Shown piece after piece: positions 41,608 through 50,577 of a stretch of 64,000 bases of DNA; within the stretch, counting starts at the first letter, position 1, and each line of letters opens with the position of its first letter. The DNA is from Microcoleus asticus IPMA8. GTDB lineage: Bacteria > Cyanobacteriota > Cyanobacteriia > Cyanobacteriales > Microcoleaceae. The notes under the pieces are model-generated. The model worked only from the letters and a program-made list of their open reading frames with translations. It made no database searches and was not told the DNA's origin. Location of the stretch: the NCBI RefSeq assembly GCF_013179805.1, contig NZ_SRRZ01000014.1, positions 1 to 64,000 of the forward strand, in the 5' to 3' direction. The position numbers and the translations under genes were made by a program.

Positions 41608-41770
41608 AAAAATTTCTACGTTCATATAACCATCAATAGTTCGTAGTGAGCAGTTTAGTCCTAGAAGAGAGTCAATAAGGACTCAATTACTTACTACAAA
41701 CAAATTCTTTAAGGGTAATTAACAGAACATGATATCACATATTAATGAGGTAGGTGTAATAATGTCAGCT

Positions 41771-41803
41771 AGAACCCCGACTTGTTGAACAAGTCGGGGT
41801 TCT
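41771..41803. terminator. Strong palindrome between the Uma2 pseudogene and photolyase
   Basis: AGAACCCCGACTTGTT (41771-41786) pairs with 41788-41803 perfectly around one base. It is a dispersed cyanobacterial palindrome and could end transcription of the photolyase gene, whose stop codon is a few bases away on the minus strand. No long T-run is seen. Confidence 0.5.
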
Positions 41804-41814
41804 GGGTGTGATAT

Positions 41815-43260
41815 TTAAATTTTTTGCTGCTTGTAAAGTTCTTTAAACTTGCGCTGCTGCTCATTGTGGTCTACGATTGGAGAGGGATAAGGAAGAAGTC
41901 GGCGTTCTAAAGACGAAAGATTTCCTGTTAGCAAAAGTTTAGTATCAACTCGGCGCAATTCTGGAACCCAGTGCCGAATATATTCCCCTTCCGGGTCAAA
42001 TTTTTGAGCTTGACTGGCGGGATTGAATATTCGCAAAGGTTTCGAGTCCATACCGCTGGATGCGCTCCACTGCCAGCCGCCGTTATTAGCAGAAAGATCG
42101 CCGTCTATCAATTTTTGCATGAAGTATTTTTCACCCCACTGCCAGTTAATAATTAAATCTTTGGTGAGGAAGCTAGCGACTATCATGCGGCAGCGATTGT
42201 GCATCCAACCTGTCTGATTTAACTGCCGCATTGCTGCGTCAATAATAGGATAGCCAGTTTTGCCCCGACACCAAGCTTGAAAAAGCTTTTCATCGTTCTC
42301 CCACGGAAAGTCTTTGAATGCTGGACGGTAGGGGCCGTCTGCTAGTTCTGGGAAGTTATACATGGCGTGTTGGTAAAATTCCCGCCACGCTATTTCCTGT
42401 TGCCAAGTCCCGATGCTTGTGCACGCTTCTTCGTTGCGGCAAGTTTCCATTACTATCTGGGTAGCTTGCCAAACCGTGCGGATGCCAATTGCACCAAATT
42501 TGAGGGCGGCGCTGAGTTGGGATGTGCCGTTAGTTGCGGGGAAATTGCGCTGTTCTTGATATTCGTAAATTGCGATCTCGCAAAATTCTTCTAATTTTTT
42601 TTTCGCTGCATCTTCTCCGGGTTCTATTACTAATGGGTTTTCCCAAATAAATCCTAAACTAGAGGCAGTTGGCAGTGTTTCAATTGCACCTGCTTGGTGA
42701 GCGATTTCTTGTTCTTCTGCGGTTAATCCGGTCATTAATTCCAGATAAGTTATCGGCAGTGTCTCTACTGGTTGGGCTTTGGGTTTACTGTTCCATTTTT
42801 TCCAAAATGGTGTATAAACTGTGTAGGGAGTCCCTGTACCGCTGCGAATTTCATCTGGGGCGTGCAGGACTTGATCCCAGAAATTTTGAACTTGAATTCC
42901 TGCTTGTTCGAGGGCGCTTGATACGGAACGATCGCGCTGTTTTGCGTAGGGTTCGACATCCCAGTTCCAAAATACTGCTTTGGCATTTATCGCTGTTGCT
43001 AATTTCGGTATCCCTAGACTCGGGTCATCTTGAATTATCAGCAATTGGCTGCCTGCTTCGCTGTAACGCTGCTGAAGTTTTTGCAAGCAGCCGATCATGT
43101 AGGTGACTCTGGCTGGCGCTACGTCATCGCGATTTAGGATATTGCGATCGAGACAAAAAATCCCGACTACTTTAGGGCTTTGCTGGCGCGCTGCTGCTAG
43201 TCCGATGTTGTCAGAAATACGCAAGTCGCGGCGGTGCCAAAATAAAATTAGATCGGACAT
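41815..43260 (-). CDS. phrA: Deoxyribodipyrimidine photolyase (CPD class I)
   Basis: A 481-residue light-driven repair enzyme that splits cyclobutane dimers with reduced FAD. The N-terminal antenna domain starts LILFWHRRDLRISDNIGL. The FAD domain contains AWCRGKTGYPIIDAAMRQLNQTGWMHNRCRMI, then WGEKYFMQKLIDGDLSANNGGWQWSAS and PLRIFNPASQAQKFDPEGEYIR. Trp and Asn of the NNGGWQW loop and the Trp electron-transfer chain positions look intact. Length and antenna sequence fit the 8-HDF type, an inference. Confidence 0.94.
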   Translation of the reverse strand: MSDLILFWHRRDLRISDNIGLAAARQQSPKVVGIFCLDRNILNRDDVAPARVTYMIGCLQKLQQRYSEAGSQLLIIQDDPSLGIPKLATAINAKAVFWNWDVEPYAKQRDRSVSSALEQAGIQVQNFWDQVLHAPDEIRSGTGTPYTVYTPFWKKWNSKPKAQPVETLPITYLELMTGLTAEEQEIAHQAGAIETLPTASSLGFIWENPLVIEPGEDAAKKKLEEFCEIAIYEYQEQRNFPATNGTSQLSAALKFGAIGIRTVWQATQIVMETCRNEEACTSIGTWQQEIAWREFYQHAMYNFPELADGPYRPAFKDFPWENDEKLFQAWCRGKTGYPIIDAAMRQLNQTGWMHNRCRMIVASFLTKDLIINWQWGEKYFMQKLIDGDLSANNGGWQWSASSGMDSKPLRIFNPASQAQKFDPEGEYIRHWVPELRRVDTKLLLTGNLSSLERRLLPYPSPIVDHNEQQRKFKELYKQQKI

Positions 43261-43261
43261 T

Positions 43262-43387
43262 CGATTTTAGATTTTAGATTTTAGATTTTAGATTTTACAG
43301 TCCTGGACACACGCGGGGTCAAAAACCCGGTTTCTAAGTTAAGATTTATCGGTTTGATGCACGATTATTATAAGAAACCGGGTTTTT
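43262..43387. repeat. (GATTTTA)n run and an adjacent hairpin repeat
   Basis: 43262-43297 is a run of five GATTTTA heptamers right at the photolyase start side. 43321-43335 (AAAAACCCGGTTTCT) and 43373-43387 form a 15-bp inverted pair of the same core found in the MITE-like elements. Confidence 0.65.
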
Positions 43388-43401
43388 TTAGTCAGTCCTA
43401 T

Positions 43402-43950
43402 TTAAGTCAAAAATGGACGCGCCAAGAAAAAGCTAGAAATTGATTTCGCGTCAATTGGTTCGCCAGCTAAGATAGCTTTTTCTAATTCTTCCGGGGTGAA
43501 TAAAACTGTCTCCATGTCTTCATCATCGTCATGTGCTGGTGGCTTTTCCAATTTTTCCAAATCTTGGGCTAAAAAAGCATAAATGATTTCGTCGGAATAA
43601 CCGGGGGCGAGAAAAAATTGCCCTAAGTTCTGCCATTTTCCCGCGCGATATCCGGTTTCTTCTTCGATTTCGCGTTTAATAGTTTCGGCGGGATTTTCAT
43701 TTATTTCTACCGTACCAGCGGGAAATTCTAAAATTCGCCCTTTTGTGGCAAAGCGGTATTGTCGCACCAAGACGAGTTTACCTTCGGGTGTGACGGGAAC
43801 TGCAAGTGCTCCGCCCGGGTGGCGAATACATTCCCACTCGCCTTCGGAACCGTTGGGAAGGCGGAGGGTGGCTACGTCAAAGTTAAATTTCCGCCCTTGG
43901 TAAAATAGGCGCTGTTTGAGGAGTTGGGGTAGTTCTTGACCGATCGACAT
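43402..43950 (-). CDS. NUDIX hydrolase, ADP-ribose pyrophosphatase type
   Basis: A 182-residue enzyme. The Nudix box is complete: GTVEINENPAETIKREIEEETGY (G-x5-E-x7-REx2EExG). The preceding PVTPEGKLVLVRQYRFATKGRILEFPAG is typical of ADP-ribose hydrolases, which split ADP-ribose to AMP and ribose 5-phosphate. ATG 43950 (MSIGQELPQLLKQR) gives the family's usual start; a frame from 43980 would add ten residues. Exact substrate is inferred. Confidence 0.85.
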   Translation of the reverse strand: MSIGQELPQLLKQRLFYQGRKFNFDVATLRLPNGSEGEWECIRHPGGALAVPVTPEGKLVLVRQYRFATKGRILEFPAGTVEINENPAETIKREIEEETGYRAGKWQNLGQFFLAPGYSDEIIYAFLAQDLEKLEKPPAHDDDEDMETVLFTPEELEKAILAGEPIDAKSISSFFLARPFLT

Positions 43951-44010
43951 AAGCAAGAAGCGAATAATGTTAGAGAGCACTGATTTAAGACATCATAGGC
44001 GATCTCATAG

Positions 44011-44042
44011 GATTTTAGATTTTAGATTTTAGATTTTAGATT
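44011..44042. repeat. (GATTTTA)n heptanucleotide repeat
   Basis: Four and a half copies of GATTTTA, the same unit as at 43262, 47584, 61145 and 63505, in the gap between the NUDIX and folK genes. Confidence 0.75.
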
Positions 44043-44131
44043 GGGAATGACTGATAACTATCACTGTTTCGAGCTTACCTACGGTTGCATTTTTTGGAAA
44101 ACTGGTACGATCCCTGAACTGTGCTAAATTT

Positions 44132-44620
44132 TTACAGTGGTAATTTTTGCACTCCGGAACAGTCTGCGGTTTGCAGGAGTTGGACGATCGCACTTTTTGT
44201 CACCGGATGCACCCAATCCGGGGCAATTTCTGCTAAAGGTACTAATACAAAAGCTCTTTCGGTCATCCGGGGATGAGGTAGAGTCAGTGTCGGAGTTTCT
44301 AGGATTAAATTGTCGTACAACAGCAAATCTAGGTCGAGGGTTCTCGGCCCCCATTTTTCTCGGCGAATTCGATTAAATTTTCTCTCAATTTCTAATAAAT
44401 TTGCTAGCAATTGTTCGGGTTCTAGTGCAACTTCTAGGATGGCACAGGCGTTGATGTAATCGGGTTGAGGCGGCCCGACGGGGGCGGTTTGATACCAGCT
44501 TGAATGGGATTTTACTGCTATTTCTGGGGTGTTGTTGAGGGTTAAGATCGCGCTTTTGAGTGTGGCGAGAGAGTCGCCTAAGTTGCTACCAAGGGCGATC
44601 GCGCATTTTGTTAATTTCAT
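44132..44620 (-). CDS. folK: FolK, hydroxymethyl-dihydropterin pyrophosphokinase
   Basis: A 162-residue folate-pathway enzyme that transfers pyrophosphate from ATP to 6-hydroxymethyl-7,8-dihydropterin. Starts MKLTKCAIALGSNLGDSLATLKSA. The ATP/pterin signature is FNRIRREKWGPRTLDLDLLLYDN, followed by LTLPHPRMTERAFVLVPLAEIAPDW. ATG 44620 gives the standard start, but it is preceded at once by a long (GAAGGAA)n repeat, which on this strand reads CTTCCTT and offers no ribosome binding site. The frame is open back to 44794, encoding a repetitive SSFFLLP hydrophobic extension. Confidence 0.92.
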   Translation of the reverse strand: MKLTKCAIALGSNLGDSLATLKSAILTLNNTPEIAVKSHSSWYQTAPVGPPQPDYINACAILEVALEPEQLLANLLEIERKFNRIRREKWGPRTLDLDLLLYDNLILETPTLTLPHPRMTERAFVLVPLAEIAPDWVHPVTKSAIVQLLQTADCSGVQKLPL

Positions 44621-44621
44621 A

Positions 44622-44755
44622 AAGAAGAAGGAAGAAGGAAGAAGGAAGAAGGAAGAAGGAAGAAGGAAGAAGGAAGAAGGAAGAAGGAAGAAGGAAGAAG
44701 GAAGAAGTAAGAAGGAAGAAGGAAGAAGGAAGAAGAAAGAAGGAACAGGGAAGAA
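44622..44755. repeat. Long (GAAGGAA)n heptanucleotide array abutting folK
   Basis: About 18-19 mostly perfect copies of a GAAGGAA heptamer, the longest array in the window, starting one base from the folK start codon. Near-perfect units suggest recent slippage or spread. Confidence 0.85.
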
Positions 44756-44967
44756 TGCAACGGGCAATCTATGGCATTTAACTGATAGAAACAAGCAATA
44801 AAAAAAATGAAAATTTTAAAAATTGCTGTCTTTTTGCTCGCTAAAGCTAACGTTACTAACAAGGGTAAAGCGGTTTTTAGTTAAAAAGTTCAACATTAAA
44901 AACTTAAAACTAAAAAGTCCCCGCCAGCCCAATTATCAATTCCCAATTCCCAATTACCTCTTCCCAA

Positions 44968-45714
44968 TTAAAGAATAAAGTCGGCCTGACTGATAGAAGC
45001 GCGGGCAACTCCGAATAAAGTAGCCAGAGTTTGCTTGGTGCTTGTAAGCTGAATAATTGTACTCGGCGAAGTTCCGGCCCCAGCGGAAATGGTGAGTTGG
45101 CTAAAGGTGAGGCCGGCAGTCAAGCGAATTTGATCGGTACCATTAGTAAAATCTGTAATCACATCCCCCTCTGTCAAACGCCCGATCGCAAAAGTATCGT
45201 TTCCGGCGCCGCCAGTTAATGTATCATTGCCGCGATCACCCGATAAACAGTCATCGCCGATGCCACCAACCAGCGAGTCATCGCCGGCACCCCCAAAAAA
45301 CGTGTCATTACCCGCGCCGCCCAACAAAATATCGTTGTCTTGATTGCCAAACAGCAAATCATTGCCGTCCTCGCCACTTACCGAGTCAGAACCTTTGCCA
45401 CCGTAGAAAGTCTCGTCGCCCACGCCGCCCAAAACGCTGTCGCGGCCGGCACCGCCGAACAGTATGTCATTGCCAACGTCGCCCAGAATTGAGTCATCGC
45501 CGTCGCCGCCGTAGAGGGAATCGTTTCCCCCTAAGCCGAAAATGGTGTCAGGGCCACCCAAACCAAATATCAAGTCAGCGCCCCCAGTACCGCTGAGGGA
45601 GTCGGGGCCGCTGGTGCCACTCCTGCCGCTAGCTGCCCCTCCGGGACTCGTACCGGTGGTGGGGGTTGGGGTTGTGACTCTGGGAATTGGTTGAGATAGT
45701 CCTGCTGATGGCAT
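44968..45714 (-). CDS. RTX-type calcium-binding protein
   Basis: A 248-residue protein. After a Thr/Pro/Ser-rich N-terminus (VTTPTPTTGTSPGGAASG), residues about 35-185 consist of some 16 RTX nonapeptides (GGNDSLYGGDGDDSILGD, GGAGNDTFFGGAGDDSL). The C-terminal part GDVITDFTNGTDQIRLTAGLTF is the usual cyanobacterial RTX end. It is likely secreted by a type I system and binds Ca2+. It lies 40 bp downstream of the allophanate hydrolase gene on the same strand. Confidence 0.85.
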   Translation of the reverse strand: MPSAGLSQPIPRVTTPTPTTGTSPGGAASGRSGTSGPDSLSGTGGADLIFGLGGPDTIFGLGGNDSLYGGDGDDSILGDVGNDILFGGAGRDSVLGGVGDETFYGGKGSDSVSGEDGNDLLFGNQDNDILLGGAGNDTFFGGAGDDSLVGGIGDDCLSGDRGNDTLTGGAGNDTFAIGRLTEGDVITDFTNGTDQIRLTAGLTFSQLTISAGAGTSPSTIIQLTSTKQTLATLFGVARASISQADFIL

Positions 45715-45754
45715 GATTCTGAAGATGGGTAGAAATTTGCCATTCTAACTTAGC

Positions 45755-47569
45755 TTAAAAGCGGAAGTTATAAGCTCGCCAACCCCCCAGATCGGAAATA
45801 TCGATCGCATCCGTCACAGCATAAGATTCGCACAAAAAGCCCTGCACCATAGAGCCGTCCTCCAACACCAGCGTACCAATTCCCAGGGGCGGGGGAATTT
45901 TAGTGACAAATCGGCCGAAAGCCGCGATCGACAACTCCCAAACTTCCACCTCGATCGCACTACCGCCCTCGTTCTGGCGCACCAATCCCGGCTTGGGAAT
46001 CGCAGTACCCGTCAAAGCGTACAGCCTGTAAATCGGGCTGGTACGGCAGGCGCGAAGCAAAATGCCTCCCCCCTCGATTAGTTGATAATTCAGCGGCTCA
46101 CCCATCAAATGAGCGCCAACCACGGCTATTTTGACTTGTTCTTCTGAGGAAGATTCGGCTGCGATGGCGGGTTCCGGGACGTTTGGCAGGGGTAGGTCAG
46201 TTGCGCCCAAAGTTCCCCCCAAGCTGGCGTGGAAAGCAGATCCCAGGCTGCAGAGCGATAAATCGTGCCACGCAGGAGCCATCAGTGTCAATCCTGCGGG
46301 CAATCCGCTGCTTTGAAACCCGCTGGGAACTGCGATCGCGCACAAATCGAGCAAATTCGCAAAGTTCGTGTAGCGCCCGAGATTGGTGTTGAGCGCGATC
46401 GGCTCGGCTGCAACTTCTGCGACAGTATAAATCGTGCCTGTCGTGGGAACAGCCAAAACATCCATTGACTCCCACTGAATTTCTGCTTGCTGGCGGAGTT
46501 CGGCCAACCGGTACGACGCGCGGTAGGCAGAGACGGCATCGTAGCGTTTGCCGCCGCTGATAATCTCGTAGACGATCGGATCGATATCCTCTGGGTGCGC
46601 GTCGAGGAAATCGCCGATCGCGGCCAACCTTTCTGCTACCCAAGGCCCGCCGTAGAGCAGTTCGGCAGCCTCAGCAAAGGGTTTGAAGTCAATAGGTGCA
46701 ATCGTGCAGCCCAATGATTGCAAGCGCGCGATCGCCTCCCGGTAGCGCTGTTCGGCTTCTGCATTCCCGAAAAATTCGAGTTCGCCGTCTCCGGGAACTC
46801 CCACCCGCAAGCTGGATAAATCCGGCAAAACTTTCGTTTCAGGGCGACGAGAAAACGCATCCTCAGCGTCAAAACCGCTGGCTACTTGCAGCACGGAGGC
46901 CGCATCCGCACAGGTGAGAGCGAACACTGAAACGCAATCGAGCGATCGCACCGCCGGCAGCAGGCCGCGAGTGCCGATCGAGCCGCAACTTGGCTTCAGC
47001 CCGACAATGTTGGTAAAAGCAGCGGGAACCCGCCCCGAGCCTGCGGTATCGGTACCCAGAGCAAAACTCACCAATCCGGCCGAGACTGCGGCGGCGGAAC
47101 CGGAACTCGATCCGCCCGGGATGTAGCGCCGGTCGAACGGATTGCGGCAAACTCCATAAGGCGTGCGGGTTCCCACTAATCCTGTGGCAAACTGATCCAT
47201 GTTTGTTTTGCCGATCGCGATCGCACCTGCGGCGCACAGGCGCTCTACGACTGCGGACGATCGCGCTGGAGTGCGAGCAAACTGCGGACATCCCGCCGTA
47301 GTCGGAACGCCCGCCCAATCGAGATTATCTTTGATCGCAAAAGGTATCCCGTAAAGCGGCAATTTTTGCGGGTCTAGGTTTTCCAAAGCTTTGGCGCGTT
47401 CGAGGGCTTCCGCCAGCGGTGCTAAATAAATCCATACTGCCGGGTCTGCATAGCGTTCGATCCGATCGTAGACGCTCGCGATCGCATCTGCAGGCGCGAG
47501 CGAGCCGGTGCGGTAGCGATCGAGCAGCGAATGAATGTCGAGACTGTGACTGTAGTTAACTTTTTCCAT
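45755..47569 (-). CDS. atzF: Allophanate hydrolase
   Basis: A 604-residue amidase-signature enzyme that hydrolyses allophanate to two NH3 and two CO2. The catalytic Lys80 (PFAIKDN), the cis-Ser in GGSSSGSAAA (about 154-156) and nucleophile Ser178 (TDTAGSGR) are all present. A C-terminal domain of about 150 residues (from VKIAVVGAHLMGEPLNYQL) is the extra allophanate-hydrolase domain. Divergently placed from the importer and carboxylase genes, it should take the allophanate formed by that pathway. The gene is preceded by heptanucleotide repeats. Confidence 0.9.
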   Translation of the reverse strand: MEKVNYSHSLDIHSLLDRYRTGSLAPADAIASVYDRIERYADPAVWIYLAPLAEALERAKALENLDPQKLPLYGIPFAIKDNLDWAGVPTTAGCPQFARTPARSSAVVERLCAAGAIAIGKTNMDQFATGLVGTRTPYGVCRNPFDRRYIPGGSSSGSAAAVSAGLVSFALGTDTAGSGRVPAAFTNIVGLKPSCGSIGTRGLLPAVRSLDCVSVFALTCADAASVLQVASGFDAEDAFSRRPETKVLPDLSSLRVGVPGDGELEFFGNAEAEQRYREAIARLQSLGCTIAPIDFKPFAEAAELLYGGPWVAERLAAIGDFLDAHPEDIDPIVYEIISGGKRYDAVSAYRASYRLAELRQQAEIQWESMDVLAVPTTGTIYTVAEVAAEPIALNTNLGRYTNFANLLDLCAIAVPSGFQSSGLPAGLTLMAPAWHDLSLCSLGSAFHASLGGTLGATDLPLPNVPEPAIAAESSSEEQVKIAVVGAHLMGEPLNYQLIEGGGILLRACRTSPIYRLYALTGTAIPKPGLVRQNEGGSAIEVEVWELSIAAFGRFVTKIPPPLGIGTLVLEDGSMVQGFLCESYAVTDAIDISDLGGWRAYNFRF

Positions 47570-47583
47570 AATGCACCGTCAGT

Positions 47584-47680
47584 CGATTTTAGATTTTAGA
47601 TTTTAGATTTTAGATTGAACAATTGGGTTTACAGGCTTTGCTGGGCGATCGATCGATTTTCGATTTTCGATTTTCGATTG
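47584..47680. repeat. Two heptanucleotide repeat runs upstream of allophanate hydrolase
   Basis: 47584-47616 is (GATTTTA)n and 47653-47680 is (CGATTTT)n. The two units differ by one base, consistent with a shared origin. Between here and the guanidine riboswitch (47681-48097) I see no gene; promoters for both divergent directions should lie in this stretch. Confidence 0.7.
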
Positions 47681-48097
47681 AAGAAATTACTTCACAGGCT
47701 GTGTTTGGCGATTTTTATTACAAATAGAATGTTAGTTTACCGCATTGTCGATCGCCTCCGCATCTAGTCTAGGGCGATCGAAATATTTCTCAAAAAATAT
47801 TCAACCCTTGCCTTGCGGGTGCAAGTCTGTATGCCCGTAAACTTCGCGATTTCCAACCGCCCGGTTTAATCTGCTAAAAACCTTAATTTGACAAATCTGA
47901 GAAAAACCATTTTTTGTAACATTTTACACATTTTATTATCAAGTTTGCTGTTACCGTTTGAAACGTACCAATCTAGTAGGATTGCACCCTACAGTATGCT
48001 TACCTTTCAAAAAGCTAAGTGCATTGCTGTTACTGACAGTCTCGAATAACTCCTTGGGTTGCAAACAGGACTTATACAGACAAAAACCGAAAAAATT

Positions 48098-48250
48098 TAA
48101 CAGCTTCTAGGGTTCCGATTTGAATCAGTTTCTAAGTCAGCTTAGACATTTCAAGTGCTGGTCCGAGAGAAGCAGACTGGTCATCCCAATATTTTATTAA
48201 TTTGAGGGGAACACTAGCCAGTTACACGGCGGGATAAAAGCCCGGGAGAA
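48098..48250 (+). promoter_or_regulatory. Guanidine-I (ykkC) riboswitch
   Basis: Conserved segments occur in order: CAGCTTCTAGGGTTCCG (48101-48117), CTGGTCCGAGAGAAGCAG (48158-48175) and ACACGGCGGGATAAAAGCCC followed by GGGAGA (48223-48248). These are the hallmark blocks of the ykkC/yxkD aptamer that binds guanidinium. It lies about 150 bp upstream of the importer operon and overlaps a terminator, so guanidine should turn the operon on. Confidence 0.9.
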
Positions 48251-48300
48251 ACGCGATCGGTCAGCAAGACTCGGTTCGTTAGCTCTCGGGCTTTATCCTT
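48239..48300 (+). terminator. Terminator overlapping the 3' part of the guanidine riboswitch
   Basis: AGCCCGGGAG (48239-48248), part of the aptamer, can pair with CTCTCGGGCT (48283-48292), followed by TTATCCTT. The two structures exclude each other: guanidine-bound aptamer should prevent the terminator. The T-run is weak. Confidence 0.7.
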
Positions 48301-48394
48301 GTATATCAAGGGGGTTTGCGGAAGCTAAGGAAGCCAACCAAGGTGCAAAAGCTCGATCGACATATTCACTTTTAACCAGCAACCAGAATATGCT

Positions 48395-49462
48395 ATGAAT
48401 ATCCGATATTGCTCCCCAAAAATAATGCGATCGCCCTTGTGCTACTGCGCCATATTTTTCATCACCTTGTTTTTCGCTGTCGGCTGCGTCAACCCGGCAA
48501 TTTATATCAAAACAACGACTGAAAGCGAAGCAGCTTCTTCAGTAAGTGCTGATGCAGTTAGCCTCGGATTCAGCGCGTGGCCCGGCTGGTTTCCTTGGCA
48601 AATTGCCAAAGAACAAAAGATATTTGAAGCCAATAATGTTCCTGTAGACTTAAAATGGTTTGACGGCTACTTAGAATCGATCAGTACCCTCACAGCAGGA
48701 CAGATAAATGCTAACAGCCAAACCCTCGGCGATACAGTAAACTCCATATCAGGCGGCGCCGACCAAGTAATTGTTTTAGTTAACGACAACTCTACGGGAA
48801 ATGACAAAGTTATTGTCGCCGAAGGCATCAATTCGGTTGCAGATTTAAAAGGTAAAAAAGTTGCAGCAGAGGAAGGTACAGTCGATCACTTTTTATTGCT
48901 GTTAGGGCTGAGAAAAGCAGGTTTATCAGTGCAAGATATTCAATTTGTACCGCTGGAAACCGGCAAAGCTGCGGCGGCTTTCGTCGGAGGACAAGTCGAT
49001 GCGGTGGCAGTATTTGCGCCGTTTACCACGCAGGCATTAAAACGATCGAACAGCAAGGAACTTTTTAGTTCAAAAGATTTTCCGGGGGCGATTTCCGACC
49101 ATTTGGTATTCACCCGAAAGTTTATCGGCGAACACCCCGATAGAGTGCAAGCCTTGGTCAATTCCTGGTTTGCAACATTGGAATACATGAAAGCAAATAA
49201 AGAGAAATCTTACGAGATTCTAGCCAACCGCGCCGGAGTTAGCGTCGAGGAATACAAAGAATATGAAAATGGCACTAAGATATTTACGATCGAGGAAAAC
49301 TTGAAAGCCTTTCAACCTGGAAATGACATGACATCATTGCAGTTTGCGGCGACCGAAATGACTAAATTTCTCGTCGATGTAAATTTAGCAAAAACCCAAC
49401 CAGATATCCGCACATTATTTGACGATCGTTTTATAAAAGCTTATGCCGAAGGTAAAAGCTAA
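48395..49462 (+). CDS. ABC importer substrate-binding lipoprotein, guanidine locus
   Basis: A 355-residue protein with a lipoprotein signal (CAIFFITLFFAVGC, cut before Cys31) and an SsuA/TauA/NMT1-like binding domain (VSLGFSAWPGWFPWQIAKEQKIFEANN, then LKGKKVAAEEGTVDHFLLLLGL). This subfamily occurs next to so-called urea carboxylase genes. With the guanidine riboswitch upstream, the ligand is best inferred to be guanidine. The permease and ATPase follow on the same strand. Confidence 0.85.
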   Translation: MNIRYCSPKIMRSPLCYCAIFFITLFFAVGCVNPAIYIKTTTESEAASSVSADAVSLGFSAWPGWFPWQIAKEQKIFEANNVPVDLKWFDGYLESISTLTAGQINANSQTLGDTVNSISGGADQVIVLVNDNSTGNDKVIVAEGINSVADLKGKKVAAEEGTVDHFLLLLGLRKAGLSVQDIQFVPLETGKAAAAFVGGQVDAVAVFAPFTTQALKRSNSKELFSSKDFPGAISDHLVFTRKFIGEHPDRVQALVNSWFATLEYMKANKEKSYEILANRAGVSVEEYKEYENGTKIFTIEENLKAFQPGNDMTSLQFAATEMTKFLVDVNLAKTQPDIRTLFDDRFIKAYAEGKS

Positions 49463-49569
49463 AAGGCATAATTTAGGATTGTGCCGACACAAAAAACCTA
49501 AAAAAAAATACTTTTTATAATCTTCAAAGTCTACTTCAATTACTCGCTAAACCGTTCTGCAATTAAATC

Positions 49570-50421
49570 ATGCCACCAAATCCCGAACCCCGATCGATCC
49601 AATCCCACCTCAAGCAAAAAAGCCTAAATCCCACCGTTTTCTGGCGGATTGCGGAAGAGATACCACAACCCCTCAATATTGGGTTAACGGTAACATCGAT
49701 CGCACTGCCGCTGCTGCTGTGGTGGCTAGTAACAACCTTCGCCAACGTAGACCCCAAATTTTTGCCTTCCCCCGGCAAAGTTTTAGAGGCATTTGGTCGG
49801 CTGTGGAACACTCGCGAACTTTTGAAAGACACAGTAGCGAGTTTGTGGCGGGTGGGAGTGGGCTTTCTGTTCGCCTTGGTTTTTTCCATACCAATTGGCG
49901 TGCTGATGGGCAGTTTTCCCAGTATTCGCGCCTTGCTGGAACCCATGTTCGGCTTGATGCGATATATGCCCGCACCAGCGTTCATTCCCCTATTAATTCT
50001 CTACTTGGGAATCGGCGAAGAACCCAAAATAATGCTGATATTTATCGGCGTCTTTTTCTTCAATTCGCTGATGGTAATGGATACAGTCAAGTTTGTTCCA
50101 AAAGACTTGATCGAATCTACTTATATGTTGGGCGGGAATCGCTGGGAAATCCTCACTCAAGTTATTTTTCCCCACGTTTTGCCGGGGATTCTTGATGCTA
50201 GCCGCATCAACCTAGCTGCGGCTTGGCAATTGGTAATCGTCTCCGAATTGATTGCGGCCACCGAAGGCTTAGGCCGCCGGATCAGCGTCGCAGGTCGATT
50301 TCTCAGAACCGATGAAATTTTTGTGGGGCTGATTGTCATTGGGGCGATCGGACTGACTTTTGACTTGCTTTTTCAATATCTGCTGCGGGTTTCTTGTAAA
50401 TGGTCAAGTCAGAAACAGTAA
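49570..50421 (+). CDS. ABC importer permease, guanidine locus
   Basis: A 283-residue permease with about six helices (IALPLLLWWLVTTFA, GVGFLFALVFSIPIGVLMG, MLIFIGVFFFNSLMVMDTV, IVIGAIGLTFDLLFQYLL). The ATPase-coupling EAA-type loop, ESTYMLGGNRWEILTQVIFPHVLPGILDASRIN, is normal for the SsuC/TauC family. It lies between the binding protein and the ATPase genes. Confidence 0.9.
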   Translation: MPPNPEPRSIQSHLKQKSLNPTVFWRIAEEIPQPLNIGLTVTSIALPLLLWWLVTTFANVDPKFLPSPGKVLEAFGRLWNTRELLKDTVASLWRVGVGFLFALVFSIPIGVLMGSFPSIRALLEPMFGLMRYMPAPAFIPLLILYLGIGEEPKIMLIFIGVFFFNSLMVMDTVKFVPKDLIESTYMLGGNRWEILTQVIFPHVLPGILDASRINLAAAWQLVIVSELIAATEGLGRRISVAGRFLRTDEIFVGLIVIGAIGLTFDLLFQYLLRVSCKWSSQKQ

Positions 50422-50430
50422 GCAGATGTT

Positions 50431-50463
50431 GAAGGAAGAAGGAAGAAGGAAGAAGGAAGAAGG
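50431..50463. repeat. (GAAGGAA)n heptanucleotide repeat inside the importer operon
   Basis: Four copies of GAAGGAA between the permease and ATPase genes, the same unit as in larC and in front of folK. Confidence 0.75.
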
Positions 50464-50577
50464 CAGTGGTGTCAAATAAAATTGAAACCCATGCTAGATA
50501 TCGTTATTAGTCCTAAAATTTACAGATTTTGGGAATGAAAAAATCAATTTTTTACTTAAATCACAGAGGATAAACTC

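Noticed and set aside
44529..44862. Open frames on both strands across the GAAGGAA array
   Set aside because: A 7-bp unit without stop codons is open in all frames; they reflect the repeat only. The sole case kept as a question is the frame that joins folK.
46131..47318. Several 60-150-codon frames opposite or within the allophanate hydrolase gene
   Set aside because: They are shadow frames of a GC-rich coding sequence; the amidase frame has all catalytic motifs.
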